Shown here in pieces: positions 1-8,266 of a DNA stretch of 22,112 nt. Made by a program: the position numbers and the translations under genes. Every line of letters begins with the position of its first letter. Position 1 is the stretch's first letter. This DNA comes from an uncultured Persicitalea sp. (GTDB lineage Bacteria > Bacteroidota > Bacteroidia > Cytophagales > Spirosomataceae), in the NCBI GenBank assembly GCA_950075905.1, contig CATMVR010000009.1:1-22112 (forward strand), given 5' to 3'. Below the pieces are notes generated by a model. The model was not told where the DNA came from. It made no database searches and saw only the letters and a list, made by a program, of their open reading frames with translations.

Positions 1-293
1 CTGCTGCATAGAATAAGGGTGGCATTGCCCAGCGACTTTCCCCAAAAGGCTGCTATACGCTGCCGGGAGCGCCGGATGGAGCCCAGCATCCGCTGACGCT
101 GCATTTTGTCGATACCATCGCTGATATATAGTCTTTTGTTTACTTCGTCAAAATTTGAAAAAGCGATGGTCTGGCAATAAAAAAGGTGGGAATAAATAAC
201 ATAATACCCTGATATAGAAAGGAATAAACCCACTAACAGGATACGGGAAAGCCTTGTAAACCACAGGAGAAAAAAAGAGGGATTCTTCAACAA
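1..293 (-). CDS. N-terminal part of a membrane-anchored protein (runs off left edge)
   Basis: The minus strand is open for 97 codons from about 293 to the window edge; the rest of the gene lies to the left. The peptide has one strongly hydrophobic segment (about residues 9-35, containing LLVGLFLSISGYYVIY) and then a soluble stretch with LYISDGIDKMQRQRMLGS and RIAAFWGKSLGNATLILC, so it is probably anchored in the inner membrane with the soluble part outside. A near-consensus promoter sits just upstream (317-348), which supports this strand. The start is uncertain: no ATG lies between the upstream in-frame stop and the hydrophobic segment, so TTG at 293 or 290 is assumed. The membrane-segment coding region is AT-rich (about 30-35% GC over 121-240), unlike its neighbours. 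The soluble part loosely recalls small membrane-anchored proteins with a C-terminal metallopeptidase-like domain, but the diagnostic part is outside the window. Plus-strand frames here have stops. Confidence 0.6.
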   Translation of the reverse strand, partial: MLKNPSFFLLWFTRLSRILLVGLFLSISGYYVIYSHLFYCQTIAFSNFDEVNKRLYISDGIDKMQRQRMLGSIRRSRQRIAAFWGKSLGNATLILCS

Positions 294-316
294 AATGCGG
301 TATTAGTTGTTGTCAG

Positions 317-348
317 TAAAAGTAGCAGAATATTGCAGCGTTGACAAA
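317..348 (-). promoter_or_regulatory. Bacteroidota-type promoter for the leftmost minus-strand gene
   Basis: Read on the minus strand: -33 element TTTG (348-345), a 20-base spacer, then -7 element TACTTTTA (324-317), one base from consensus TAnnTTTG. Transcription would start near 310, leaving a leader of about 15-20 bases before the TTG codons at 293/290. The match is by eye. Confidence 0.6.
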
Positions 349-435
349 TTTTCCCTGCGCCGGGCCGGTCCAATAACTGTGGTTGTCCCGGATTCATGCT
401 CTACCGATGTTTTCACTTACTTCGCAATATCATTT

Positions 436-1389
436 ATGACTTCTTGTATTATTATCGGGGCCGGTATGGCCGGGCTCACCGCCGCCCGCGAGCTGATGAA
501 TCACCAATGGAACGTAACCGTGCTCGACAAGGGCCGGGGCGTGGGCGGGAGCATGGCCACCCGCCGCCTGCTGAGCACCCGGGCCGACCACGGCGCGCAG
601 TATTTTTCGGTCAGAACGCCCGATTTCCGGGAGTATGTGCAGCAGTTGCAGGCCGTGGGGGTAGTGAAAGAGTGGAACCTGCAGGAAGCCAATTTTGACC
701 ACCCCCGCTACATTGGCTCGGGGGGTATGAGCGCCGTACCCAAGTACCTCGCCGATGGCCTCACCATCAAAACCGGCGAAAGGGTAGTCCTGATTGAGCG
801 CACCGACACCGGCTGCCGGGTACGCACCGACACCGGCCACCACTTCGAAACCGATAAGTTGATCCTGACCATACCGGCCCCGCAGGCCTACACCCTGCTG
901 CGCGATAGCAACATAGAACTGGCCGCCGCCGAACTGGCCGCTTTCAGCACCATTACCTACCAGCCCTGCCTGGCGGTGATGGTGGTGCTCAACCGGCCCA
1001 GCCGCATACCTACGCCCGGCGTACTGAGTTTTGAGAAAGGGGATATTTCGTGGGTAGCTGACAACGAGCAGAAAGGCATTGCCACCGAGCAACCCACCGT
1101 GACGATCCACGCCACGCCCGCTTTCAGTCGCGACAATCTGGAAGGCGACCTGAACGAGGCCGGTCAGAAGCTGCTGGACCAGCTCACCGACTGGATTCCG
1201 GCCGAGAGCATCGAGCAGTTTCAGGTACACCGCTGGCGGTACAGCCTGGCCGAGAAACGCTACCCGCAGGCCTATGTAGTGTGCAACACCCCTTTTGAAA
1301 TGCTCATGGGCGGCGACGGCTTCGGCATGGGGAATGTGGAGGGGGCGTTTCAGTCGGGTCTGCAGATGGCCCGGCATTTGATTGGGTGA
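436..1389 (+). CDS. Renalase-like NAD(P)/FAD-dependent oxidoreductase
   Basis: A 317-residue flavoprotein of the renalase/amine-oxidase-like group (COG3380 type). The N-terminus carries the Rossmann dinucleotide motif GAGMAGL (residues 8-14), followed by an acidic residue at the end of the second strand (VTVLDKG) and GRGVGGSMATRR, which binds FAD. The block RADHGAQYFSVRTPDF (49-64) and the C-terminal GDGFGMGNVEGAF segment are typical of the family. Bacterial relatives are soluble; some oxidise isomeric forms of NAD(P)H, but the substrate here cannot be told. The frame is open upstream to a TTG at 307, but ATG 436 places the Rossmann strand immediately after the start, as usual for the family, so it is chosen. 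The gene stands alone, divergent from the leftmost gene, and ends just before a hairpin terminator. Confidence 0.88.
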   Translation: MTSCIIIGAGMAGLTAARELMNHQWNVTVLDKGRGVGGSMATRRLLSTRADHGAQYFSVRTPDFREYVQQLQAVGVVKEWNLQEANFDHPRYIGSGGMSAVPKYLADGLTIKTGERVVLIERTDTGCRVRTDTGHHFETDKLILTIPAPQAYTLLRDSNIELAAAELAAFSTITYQPCLAVMVVLNRPSRIPTPGVLSFEKGDISWVADNEQKGIATEQPTVTIHATPAFSRDNLEGDLNEAGQKLLDQLTDWIPAESIEQFQVHRWRYSLAEKRYPQAYVVCNTPFEMLMGGDGFGMGNVEGAFQSGLQMARHLIG

Positions 1390-1416
1390 GGTTACATCGG
1401 AATACTCTTTGTAAAG

Positions 1417-1448
1417 AAAATGGTCCACCAGCAGGCGGGCCATTTTTT
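1417..1448 (+). terminator. Intrinsic terminator after the oxidoreductase gene
   Basis: AAAATGGTCC (1417-1426) pairs with GGGCCATTTT (1437-1446) with one G-U pair around a 10-base loop. The 3' arm runs into a T tract (T1443-1448). It lies 28 bases after the stop codon. Confidence 0.7.
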
Positions 1449-1537
1449 GCATACAACGCTCGCCCGGCAAGATCTGGCTCAAAATTGATTTCTTCCAGTA
1501 ATTGTCTTGACTTTTAATTGATAACATTTTAATAACC

Positions 1538-1567
1538 TTGGTTAACATACTATCATGCCTATTTTTG
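1538..1567 (+). promoter_or_regulatory. Bacteroidota-type promoter for the secreted nuclease gene
   Basis: TTG (1538-1540), a 19-base spacer, then TATTTTTG (1560-1567), a full match to TAnnTTTG. Transcription would start near 1574 and give a leader of under 20 bases before ATG 1591. Matched by eye; the best promoter in the window. Confidence 0.7.
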
Positions 1568-1590
1568 CGCCGAACTTTTAAAATCACTTT

Positions 1591-4500
1591 ATGTATCAAA
1601 ATTTACACTTCAATTACAAGCTGTTTCTGTGCTTGTTACTCATGATTTTGCCCGGTGTGGGATGGGGGCAATCTCCAGCAATCGTGATTAGCCAGATCTA
1701 CGGAGGTGGTGGCAACTCCGGAGCGACTTACACCAATGACTTCGTAGAATTATACAACCGGGGTACTACACCCGTGAATGTTACCGGCTGGAGTATCCAG
1801 TATGCTTCTGCCACGGGAACAACCTGGAGTAAGACCGATTTGAGCGGAACCATCCCGCCCGGCGGCTATTACCTGATTCAGCAGGCAAAGGGTTCGGGCG
1901 GTACTACGGCGCTACCTACCCCTGATGCAACCGGTACTATTGCCATGTCTGGGACTGCCGGCAAAGTAGCGTTGGTCAATACAACCACTCTCCTGACTGG
2001 TGCTTGCCCGACAGATGCCTCCGTTATCGACCTTGCTGGCTTTGGAACTAACGCCAGCTGTTTTGAGGGCTCGGGACCTACTCCCGCACCCAGCAATACT
2101 ACAGCGGTACTTCGTGCAAACAGTGGCTGTAGCGAAACCAACAACAATGCTGCTGACTTTGCCTCAGGTGCTCCGACTCCCCGTAATTCATCCAGTCCGG
2201 TCTATACTTGCAGCCAACCTACTAACCCTACCGTTAATCTTTCCGTCAGTACCAATGCTGCCTCGGAAGCCGATCAGACCGTAGTGACTGTCACAGCAAC
2301 GGCCTCGTCGGCGGTTACCGGCGATCAGACCGTTGCTCTGGCCATCACGGGCACAGGTATCACAGCTGGCGATTTCTCGCTCAGCGGTACTACCATCACT
2401 ATTCCGGGAGGAAGCACCTCGGGTTTCGTGACATTTACTATTGCAGACGATTCAGATGTTGAAGGCGAGGAAACTGCGACCTTAACTATCAGCAACCCTT
2501 CGACAGGTATTACGCTGGGGAGTACCTTATTGCAGAACATTGTCATCACAGACAATGATGCACCTACACCAACGGGCGCCGATATTGTCATCAGCCAGGT
2601 GTATGGCGGCGGAGGTAATAGCGGTGCAATTTATAGAAATGACTTCATTGAACTTTACAATCGCAGTTCCTCCACCGTTGACCTTACGGGCTGGAGCCTG
2701 CAGTATGCTTCCTCAACAGGTAGCAGCTGGACAGTAACTTCGCTTAGTGGAACTATTGCTTCCGGAGGATATTACCTGATTCAACTGGCAGCGGGAGCCG
2801 GAGGTACGGCTGACCTGCCAACCCCCGATGCAATAGGAACCAGTAACATGAGTGGTACAAACGGCAAGGTTGCATTGGTAAGCTCCACAACGGCGCTTAC
2901 CGGCGCATGCCCTACCGGCGCGCCCATTGTGGATTTTGTTGGTTTTGGTAGTTCTGCCAACTGTTTTGAAGGTTCAGGTGCTACCCCAACCCTCAGCAAC
3001 ACCACCGCCGCTATCCGCAAGGGCGATGGTGCTACCGATACCAATAACAACTCGGCTGACTTCGCCACGGGCGCGCCCAATCCACGTAACAGCGCCCTGG
3101 CCGCCGGGCCTACCCTCACCGCTACGCCAGCTTCCCTGACGGGTACCAACGCCCTGTACTATGTGGAAGGCAGTGGTCCTGATAGCAAGACTTTTTCGGT
3201 AAGCGGCAACAAGCTTGCCTCTGCTCCCGGAAACATCACAGTGACGTCGTCCAATCCAGCGGTATTTACGGTATCCCCCGCGCAGATTCCATACAACGGC
3301 ACAAGCCTTTCGGCCACTACCGTAACCGTACAACTAGTGGCTGGCCTGGCGGTGGGCCCTTACTCGGGTACCATTACTCTGACGGGCGGCGATGCTACCC
3401 TGGAAGTACCTGTGGGCGGTGTGGTCAACTCCAGTAATCCCATCACGCCCATCTCGATTGCTCGGGAAGTGGCAGGACGGACTTTTACGATTCAAGGCCG
3501 TGTGACGGTGACCAACCAACTTGGCAGCCGGCAGATTTACATTCAGGACGAGACGGGTGGCATTGTGGTGTACAGCGGCCCCTCCGGCCCTGACTTCTCT
3601 ACGCAGGTTCAGCTAGGCGATCTGGTGGAGGTCCGTGGCCCCATCTCGGTATTCAGTGGTTTTACCGAAATTACCGGAACGGATAACTTTACGGTCGTGG
3701 AAGGCATTGAAAAGAGTATTCCTGAACCAAAAACCATTACGCTGAACCAGCTGGCCGATTACCAGGGACAGCTCGTAAAGGTAGTTGACGCTACCATTAC
3801 ACCCGAAGCGGCCACTTTTGCGGGCAACTCCAACTACATTATTGCGGCCAGTAACCAAAGTGGCGTACTTCGTATCAACGCCAACTCACAACTATCGGGA
3901 GCCGGCAAACCCGCTAACCCCGTAGCTTACGTAGTAGGCATTGCCGATCGTTTTGTGTCGGGATCCACCACCCCGGGTACCAACGGCCTGCAATTGCAGC
4001 CGCGTATTCTGGAAGATATCCCCGGTGCTACTGCTGCCCAGGATCAGATTTGTACCGTGCCCGGACCGGTAAGTACCCTCACGCTGGACAAAACCCTGGA
4101 CATCGCCTCCTGGAACATGGAGTTCTTTGGCGCTGACGCGGGTACTATCGTTTGCCCCAACGGTAACCTGAACTATAACGATCTGGGACCTACCAACGAA
4201 GACCTGCAGCAGACCAATGCTATCACGGTATTGAATAAGCTGAACGCCGACATCATTGCGGTACAGGAAATGAGCGATGTAAACCGCCTGGCGACTACGG
4301 TAGCTGCCCTGCCCGGTAGTTACAGCTATATTTGCTCGGATAAATTCTCCTACTACTTCCAGGACGATTGCGCTCAGACTCCAACCGGCAACCCACCCGT
4401 TGTTTTCGGACCCAGCTCTTTGTCGCAAAAGGTATGTGTGATTTATAATACGGCCACCGTTACTCCTCTGCTATCAGAAACGCAGGCACTTTTCGACGGT

Positions 4501-6585
4501 GAGTTCAACTACCCCAATGCCAATAACTGGTCATCGGGACGTCTGCCCTTTATGTTTGTAGCAGATGCTACCATCGACGGCGTCACCCGCCGGGTGCATG
4601 TGGTAGATATCCACGCCAAATCGGGAAGCGCTACTGCCGATTATAACCGCCGCAAGCAGGACATAGAGTTGTTAAAAACCCGCCTCGATGAGCGGTACCC
4701 CGACGCGAACCTCATTTTGCTGGGCGACTTCAACGACAAGCTGAACGGATCCATCGCTACGGGACAGCAGTCTTCGTACCAGTCGTTTGTCACAGACGCG
4801 ACTCAGTATGCACCGATCACACTGCCACTGGAAAATCAGGGCTGCTCGACGTTCAACTCATCGGCAAGCTTTATTGACCACATGATTGTGTCCAATGAGC
4901 TAAACGCCGCTTACGTATCCAACTCGGCCTACGTGATACAGCCTTTCAGCATCCCGAACTACGGCAATACCACCTCGGATCACAATCCGATCGTGGCGCG
5001 GTTTGACCTGACTAAGCTGTCTACGCCGATTACGTCGCTGGTAGCTACCGCCACCCCGGCTACCATTTGTTCCAACGGTATCAGTCAGCTGACCGCCACC
5101 ATTACCGGCGGCGGAGCACCCTATACCTACACCTGGACGGGCCCCGGCACCATAGCCACTCCGGGCAACGCTACCACGGATGTTTCTGGTCTATCAGCCG
5201 GGCCACAGATCTTTACGATCAATGTAACGGACGCCTACAACCAAACCGCCAGCACCACGGTAACCGTACAGGTAAACACCCAGCCCAACGCACCCACCCT
5301 CGCCAACGCTTCGGCCGTGCAAGGAAGTGCTGAGGTAGTGCTTAGCGCCGCCAACTGCACAGGTACCCTGGTTTGGACGGGTGCCAGCAGTGGTTCGGGA
5401 AGTACTCTCCTTGTTTCGACGGCTACCCCCGGTACCTATGACTATACCGTAAGCTGCCAGGTAGGTGATTGTATCAGCGAGCCTACCCCGGTAAGTGTTA
5501 CCATTATTCCGTTGCTGACAGCAACGGTTTCGGCCAGCCCTGATGCCATCCTGACCAATCAGTCGACCAGCCTCACGGCTACGGTAGACGGCGGAACGGC
5601 TCCTTATATCTACGAGTGGACGGGCCCGGGTATCGTTACCAATGCCGACCAAGCTACGGCCACGGTTTCTGGTCTGACACCGGGCGAACAAGTATTTACC
5701 GTAAAAATCACGGACGCTACTACGCCCACCGCGCAGGTAGTTACCAAAACGGTGAGCGTATTTGTGACGCAGGCTAACCGCGAGCCTATCGCAACAACCA
5801 TCCCCGACCAGACCGCTACGGCCGGAAATTCGTTTAGCCTGGATATTACCACGGCGTTCAGTGACCCAGACAACGACGTACTTACGTATACCGCCACCGG
5901 CCTACCTGCGGGCTTGACCCTCACCAACGGAGTCATCAGCGGCATGCCTACTACGGTAGAAGTGAAAAGCGTGATCGTCACGGCCACCGATCCGGGTACT
6001 CTTTCGACCACTGCCAGCTTTTCGTTTACCGTATTGCAGGGAGCGCTGAAAATGCTGACCCCAACCTACAATTGCGAAGCGGGCCAACTGACTGTCAACG
6101 TGATTGCCGGTAACGGAAACCCCATTGAGTACCAGATTCCGTCGGTTTCTAAGGGTTGGGAGTCTAAAACCACCTACCCCATCGAAGCCAAGCACATTGG
6201 CAAGGAGCTGAAAATCCGCGCCCGCCAGCGGGCCAGTGATGGAAAAGGCTGGGATGATGTGGAAGTTAGCTTCACCCCCACGGCCTGCGCTGCCAACTCA
6301 CGCATCGGTCTGCCCGAAACCGAGCGCGTAACCGAGCTTTCCCTGACGGTACTGGGCAACCCCGTTTCTGACCAGGTACGGTTTGAAATCCGCGGGGCCG
6401 AAGGCCAGCCGGTGCAGCTACGTTTGATGGACCTGCAGGGCCGCATCATCGAAGCGCGCAGCATCAACGCCGCCGCCGAAGTGGAGCAGCATACCTTCGA
6501 CGTACAGCGCCAGGCATCGGGTATCCTGCTGTTGCAGGTTACTACGCCTAACCAGCAGAAATTGGTGAAGGTGTTGAAAAAGTAG
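1591..6585 (+). CDS. Secreted multidomain nuclease (LTD/Calx-beta/EEP) with T9SS sorting tail
   Basis: A 1664-residue exported protein. Residues 1-27 are a signal peptide (hydrophobic LFLCLLLMILPGVGW, cleavage near GQ-SPA). In order: lamin-tail domain 1 (about 29-205), Calx-beta (212-325, ending ITDNDAP), lamin-tail domain 2 (329-503), a beta-rich region (506-615), an OB-fold-like region (617-810, GRTFTIQGRVTV and QIYIQDETGGIVVYSG), an endonuclease/exonuclease/phosphatase domain (836-1144), three Ig/PKD-like domains (about 1144-1395), a putative Ig domain (1397-1481), a beta domain (1485-1570) and a T9SS type A C-terminal domain (1582-1664). Key EEP residues are present: N842, E893 (VQEM), H1008 (DIHAKSG), D1046 and N1048 (GDFND), D1130-H1131 (SDHNP). 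This architecture resembles ExeM-type extracellular DNases. Inferred role: cell-surface or released nuclease for extracellular DNA breakdown or phosphate scavenging; a phosphodiesterase or phosphatase activity cannot be excluded. Monocistronic, with its own promoter and terminator. Confidence 0.88.
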   Translation: MYQNLHFNYKLFLCLLLMILPGVGWGQSPAIVISQIYGGGGNSGATYTNDFVELYNRGTTPVNVTGWSIQYASATGTTWSKTDLSGTIPPGGYYLIQQAKGSGGTTALPTPDATGTIAMSGTAGKVALVNTTTLLTGACPTDASVIDLAGFGTNASCFEGSGPTPAPSNTTAVLRANSGCSETNNNAADFASGAPTPRNSSSPVYTCSQPTNPTVNLSVSTNAASEADQTVVTVTATASSAVTGDQTVALAITGTGITAGDFSLSGTTITIPGGSTSGFVTFTIADDSDVEGEETATLTISNPSTGITLGSTLLQNIVITDNDAPTPTGADIVISQVYGGGGNSGAIYRNDFIELYNRSSSTVDLTGWSLQYASSTGSSWTVTSLSGTIASGGYYLIQLAAGAGGTADLPTPDAIGTSNMSGTNGKVALVSSTTALTGACPTGAPIVDFVGFGSSANCFEGSGATPTLSNTTAAIRKGDGATDTNNNSADFATGAPNPRNSALAAGPTLTATPASLTGTNALYYVEGSGPDSKTFSVSGNKLASAPGNITVTSSNPAVFTVSPAQIPYNGTSLSATTVTVQLVAGLAVGPYSGTITLTGGDATLEVPVGGVVNSSNPITPISIAREVAGRTFTIQGRVTVTNQLGSRQIYIQDETGGIVVYSGPSGPDFSTQVQLGDLVEVRGPISVFSGFTEITGTDNFTVVEGIEKSIPEPKTITLNQLADYQGQLVKVVDATITPEAATFAGNSNYIIAASNQSGVLRINANSQLSGAGKPANPVAYVVGIADRFVSGSTTPGTNGLQLQPRILEDIPGATAAQDQICTVPGPVSTLTLDKTLDIASWNMEFFGADAGTIVCPNGNLNYNDLGPTNEDLQQTNAITVLNKLNADIIAVQEMSDVNRLATTVAALPGSYSYICSDKFSYYFQDDCAQTPTGNPPVVFGPSSLSQKVCVIYNTATVTPLLSETQALFDGEFNYPNANNWSSGRLPFMFVADATIDGVTRRVHVVDIHAKSGSATADYNRRKQDIELLKTRLDERYPDANLILLGDFNDKLNGSIATGQQSSYQSFVTDATQYAPITLPLENQGCSTFNSSASFIDHMIVSNELNAAYVSNSAYVIQPFSIPNYGNTTSDHNPIVARFDLTKLSTPITSLVATATPATICSNGISQLTATITGGGAPYTYTWTGPGTIATPGNATTDVSGLSAGPQIFTINVTDAYNQTASTTVTVQVNTQPNAPTLANASAVQGSAEVVLSAANCTGTLVWTGASSGSGSTLLVSTATPGTYDYTVSCQVGDCISEPTPVSVTIIPLLTATVSASPDAILTNQSTSLTATVDGGTAPYIYEWTGPGIVTNADQATATVSGLTPGEQVFTVKITDATTPTAQVVTKTVSVFVTQANREPIATTIPDQTATAGNSFSLDITTAFSDPDNDVLTYTATGLPAGLTLTNGVISGMPTTVEVKSVIVTATDPGTLSTTASFSFTVLQGALKMLTPTYNCEAGQLTVNVIAGNGNPIEYQIPSVSKGWESKTTYPIEAKHIGKELKIRARQRASDGKGWDDVEVSFTPTACAANSRIGLPETERVTELSLTVLGNPVSDQVRFEIRGAEGQPVQLRLMDLQGRIIEARSINAAAEVEQHTFDVQRQASGILLLQVTTPNQQKLVKVLKK

Positions 6586-6615
6586 GTAGCTGTTAGCTTG
6601 TTAGCTGATAGCCTA

Positions 6616-6663
6616 AAAAAGAGCGTCCCCCTTCCAAACTTTTGGAAGGGGGACGCTCTTTTT
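6616..6663 (+). terminator. Strong hairpin terminator, probably bidirectional
   Basis: A perfect 23-bp inverted repeat: arm 6616-6638, arm 6641-6663. The core is GAGCGTCCCCCTTCC, flanked by an A tract on the left and a T tract on the right. It lies 30 bases after the nuclease stop. The A and T tracts let it terminate from either side, which fits the convergent GNAT gene. Confidence 0.85.
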
Positions 6664-6743
6664 ATACCACAAATTTCAACAACATCGAATTCATCTGCCT
6701 GAGGGTATATTCCGATTAAAACTCATCGCTTCGATAGGTTTAT

Positions 6744-6815
6744 CAAATCGACACGAAGATACGACATGTTTATTTTACCCCCTGCAAATCGACACGTTAT
6801 TCGTACATGTCGATT
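6744..6815. repeat. Paired 26-bp repeats and an inverted repeat in a convergent gap
   Basis: The 330-base gap between the convergent nuclease and GNAT genes has no supportable ORF. Apart from the terminator at 6616-6663 it holds two related units 41 bases apart (6744-6769 and 6785-6810). Both start CAAATCGACACG and end ACATGT; I count 19 of 26 bases identical. The second unit also begins an inverted repeat, AATCGACA (6787-6794) with TGTCGATT (6808-6815). I see no promoter near it. Function unknown; the remainder (6664-6743, 6816-6915) is AT-rich with nothing I can name. Confidence 0.45.
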
Positions 6816-6915
6816 GGGTGTACATATCGTTTAAGACAAGTTTAATGTGTCAAATAGCTAGTTTTCAGTACCAGTAGGCTGTATTGACCCTAAATTTCTA
6901 GAATAGAGATACTGA

Positions 6916-7428
6916 TCAATCCAAAACCTTCCGCATCACCACAAACTCCAACGCTACCCTTGGCAAGCCAAAGCGGGTATCTTCCACCGGAAAAGGGCGG
7001 ATTTCGTCGGTAAGGGTGTAGCCCCGGCGTTCGTACCAGGCAATGAGCTCGGTGCGGCGGGTGATGACGGTCATCTCTACTGTGCGGCAGCCAAGGGTAC
7101 GGGCGTAGGTTTCGGCTTCGCGGAGCATTTGCTTGCCCAGTCCGCGCGCCTGGGCGGTGGGCAGCACGGTCAACATGCCGAGGTACATCAGGTCGCCCTT
7201 CTTTTGGAGGTACACCGAGGCCAGCAGCGCGCCGGTGGCTTCGTCGCGGTGGAGGAGAATGGTAGTATCGGGCTGGGCGATCATGTCGGCCAGCATGGCT
7301 TCGCTGGTACGGATGCCGTCCAGCAGATCAGATTCGTGGGTCCAGCCTTGCCGGGCGGTATCGCCCCGGTAGGCGTTGTTGACGAATTTGGCGAGTTCTG
7401 GCAGGTCAGTAGGGGTGGCGGGGGTCAA
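6916..7428 (-). CDS. GNAT-family N-acetyltransferase
   Basis: About 170 residues with the full GNAT fold: N-terminal TPATPTDLPELAKFVNNAYRG, central beta strand LMYLGMLTVLP, the acetyl-CoA pyrophosphate loop QARGLGKQML (Q/RxxGxG/A motif A), and the C-terminal IAWYERRGYTLTDE that forms motif B. It should transfer an acetyl group from acetyl-CoA to an amine of a small molecule or protein; the substrate cannot be told. No ATG starts the frame. TTG at 7428 gives MTPATPTDLP; homologues often have a few more residues (of the type MxIRPATxxDL), so an upstream non-ATG codon such as ATT 7434 is possible. It converges on the nuclease gene and shares strand with the hypothetical gene at 7573-8223, 144 bases upstream. 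Confidence 0.85.
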   Translation of the reverse strand: MTPATPTDLPELAKFVNNAYRGDTARQGWTHESDLLDGIRTSEAMLADMIAQPDTTILLHRDEATGALLASVYLQKKGDLMYLGMLTVLPTAQARGLGKQMLREAETYARTLGCRTVEMTVITRRTELIAWYERRGYTLTDEIRPFPVEDTRFGLPRVALEFVVMRKVLD

Positions 7429-7429
7429 G

Positions 7430-7575
7430 TTAATTTTGATTGAGTGAATTAGTGAATGTTGTTCGTCGTTTTTTTGTAAAAATACTAAGTTCTGTGTTCA
7501 TTGCTTTTTTAAACTACTAACCCAGAACGAGTACGACTCACTCTCTCATTCCGACAATCACTCAATCACTAATTA
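7430..7575. repeat. ATTCACT-type degenerate repeats between GNAT and the hypothetical gene
   Basis: Both ends of this gap carry degenerate heptamer/octamer repeats built from ATTCACT/AATCACT. The left end reads (minus strand) CATTCACTAATTCACTCAA; the right end (7545-7575) contains CTCATTCCG then AATCACTCAATCACTAATTA. The two ends are partly complementary and could form a long imperfect hairpin. The right block overlaps the stop codon of the 7573-8223 gene. A similar block lies at 9322-9376. Confidence 0.5.
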
Positions 7576-8223
7576 GCTTTTAAAGGCCGTAATCTCTACG
7601 GCGAAGAGATTCCAGGTGGAGGTGGGTTTATTGGCTTCAAAGGTAGGACGGAGCAGCACAAACTGCTGACGGATGGCGCTGGGCGATATGAAGAATTGGA
7701 GTACCCGGTATCCTTTCTGGCTGCTGCTAAACGAATGGTCGATGGTATTGAGCACGCCATTCATATAGCCCACCAGCGTATAGTGCCATTGCTCGGGCGG
7801 GCCGGTCAGATTGGGCAATTGGATATGGAACTCTACGAGGTAGGCCGTCTTGACATCTTCGGTTTCGAATTCTACCTGTACCATCCCATTCGAACCTACC
7901 CATTGGCCATTTTGCTGTTTAGAGCCAAAAAGCACCATATTGTTGTGGGCTCCGGCGGCACTTTCGGTGAGTACCATATTGGCTTCAAAAAAACTCAGGT
8001 GCGATTTGAGCTTCCCCTGCGGCTTACCGGGCGTAAGGTAAATGTCCGGCTGCACAAATACCAGTGGACCTTTAATTAGATCCTTTGCCGTCTGAACATA
8101 CTTTCTGATTACCGATGTGCGGGTATTCAAAAGTTTCGGAGTGACTCTTTGCAAGGAAGTGATTCCGGTGTCTTTGAGCAAGTCTGTTTGCAAATCCGGC
8201 TTGGCTTTTTCGAGTGTTTCCAT
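7573..8223 (-). CDS. Hypothetical protein, 216 residues, family not recognised
   Basis: I do not recognise this family. It has no signal peptide, lipobox or transmembrane segment, so it is probably cytoplasmic. The first about 60 residues are charged and helical (METLEKAKPDLQTDLLKD, VIRKYVQTAKDLIKGP). The rest looks beta-rich, with alternating hydrophobic strands (NNMVLFGSKQQNGQW, MVQVEFETEDVKTAYLVEF, WHYTLVGYMNG, YRVLQFFISPS, RQQFVLLRPTFE, TWNLFAVEITAF), which suggests a jelly-roll or lipocalin-like sandwich; this is inference only. ATG 8223 is the only good start. Codon use resembles neighbours. It is divergent from the Xre-RES toxin-antitoxin pair, and a perfect palindrome overlaps its likely -7 box, so the two units could share control. 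Antisense frames inside it are open but have no recognisable content. Confidence 0.7.
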   Translation of the reverse strand: METLEKAKPDLQTDLLKDTGITSLQRVTPKLLNTRTSVIRKYVQTAKDLIKGPLVFVQPDIYLTPGKPQGKLKSHLSFFEANMVLTESAAGAHNNMVLFGSKQQNGQWVGSNGMVQVEFETEDVKTAYLVEFHIQLPNLTGPPEQWHYTLVGYMNGVLNTIDHSFSSSQKGYRVLQFFISPSAIRQQFVLLRPTFEANKPTSTWNLFAVEITAFKS

Positions 8224-8251
8224 GGTTTTCGAGTTTAGTGATTTTCTGCAC

Positions 8252-8266
8252 TAAAAGTAGCTACTT
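8252..8266 (-). promoter_or_regulatory. Putative -7 box and overlapping 12-bp palindrome upstream of the hypothetical gene
   Basis: On the minus strand TACTTTTA (8259-8252) is one base from TAnnTTTG and lies 29 bases before ATG 8223. It overlaps the perfect palindrome AAGTAGCTACTT (8255-8266), which could be an operator. No -33 TTTG was found at the expected distance, so the promoter call is tentative. Confidence 0.4.

Noticed and set aside
1..129. Plus-strand peptide ending LHFVDTIADI before a TAG at the left edge
   Set aside because: It looked like a C-terminus, but a TAG interrupts the frame near its beginning, and the minus strand over the same bases is open, protein-like and has a promoter.
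307..435. N-terminal extension of the oxidoreductase from TTG 307
   Set aside because: The added 43 residues have no family similarity, and ATG 436 puts the Rossmann motif at the normal distance from the N-terminus.
430..1599. Open 389-codon minus-strand frame opposite the FAD oxidoreductase
   Set aside because: It mirrors a GC-rich real gene, has low-complexity His/Gly/Ala-rich content and no recognisable domain. The plus strand has a complete family signature.
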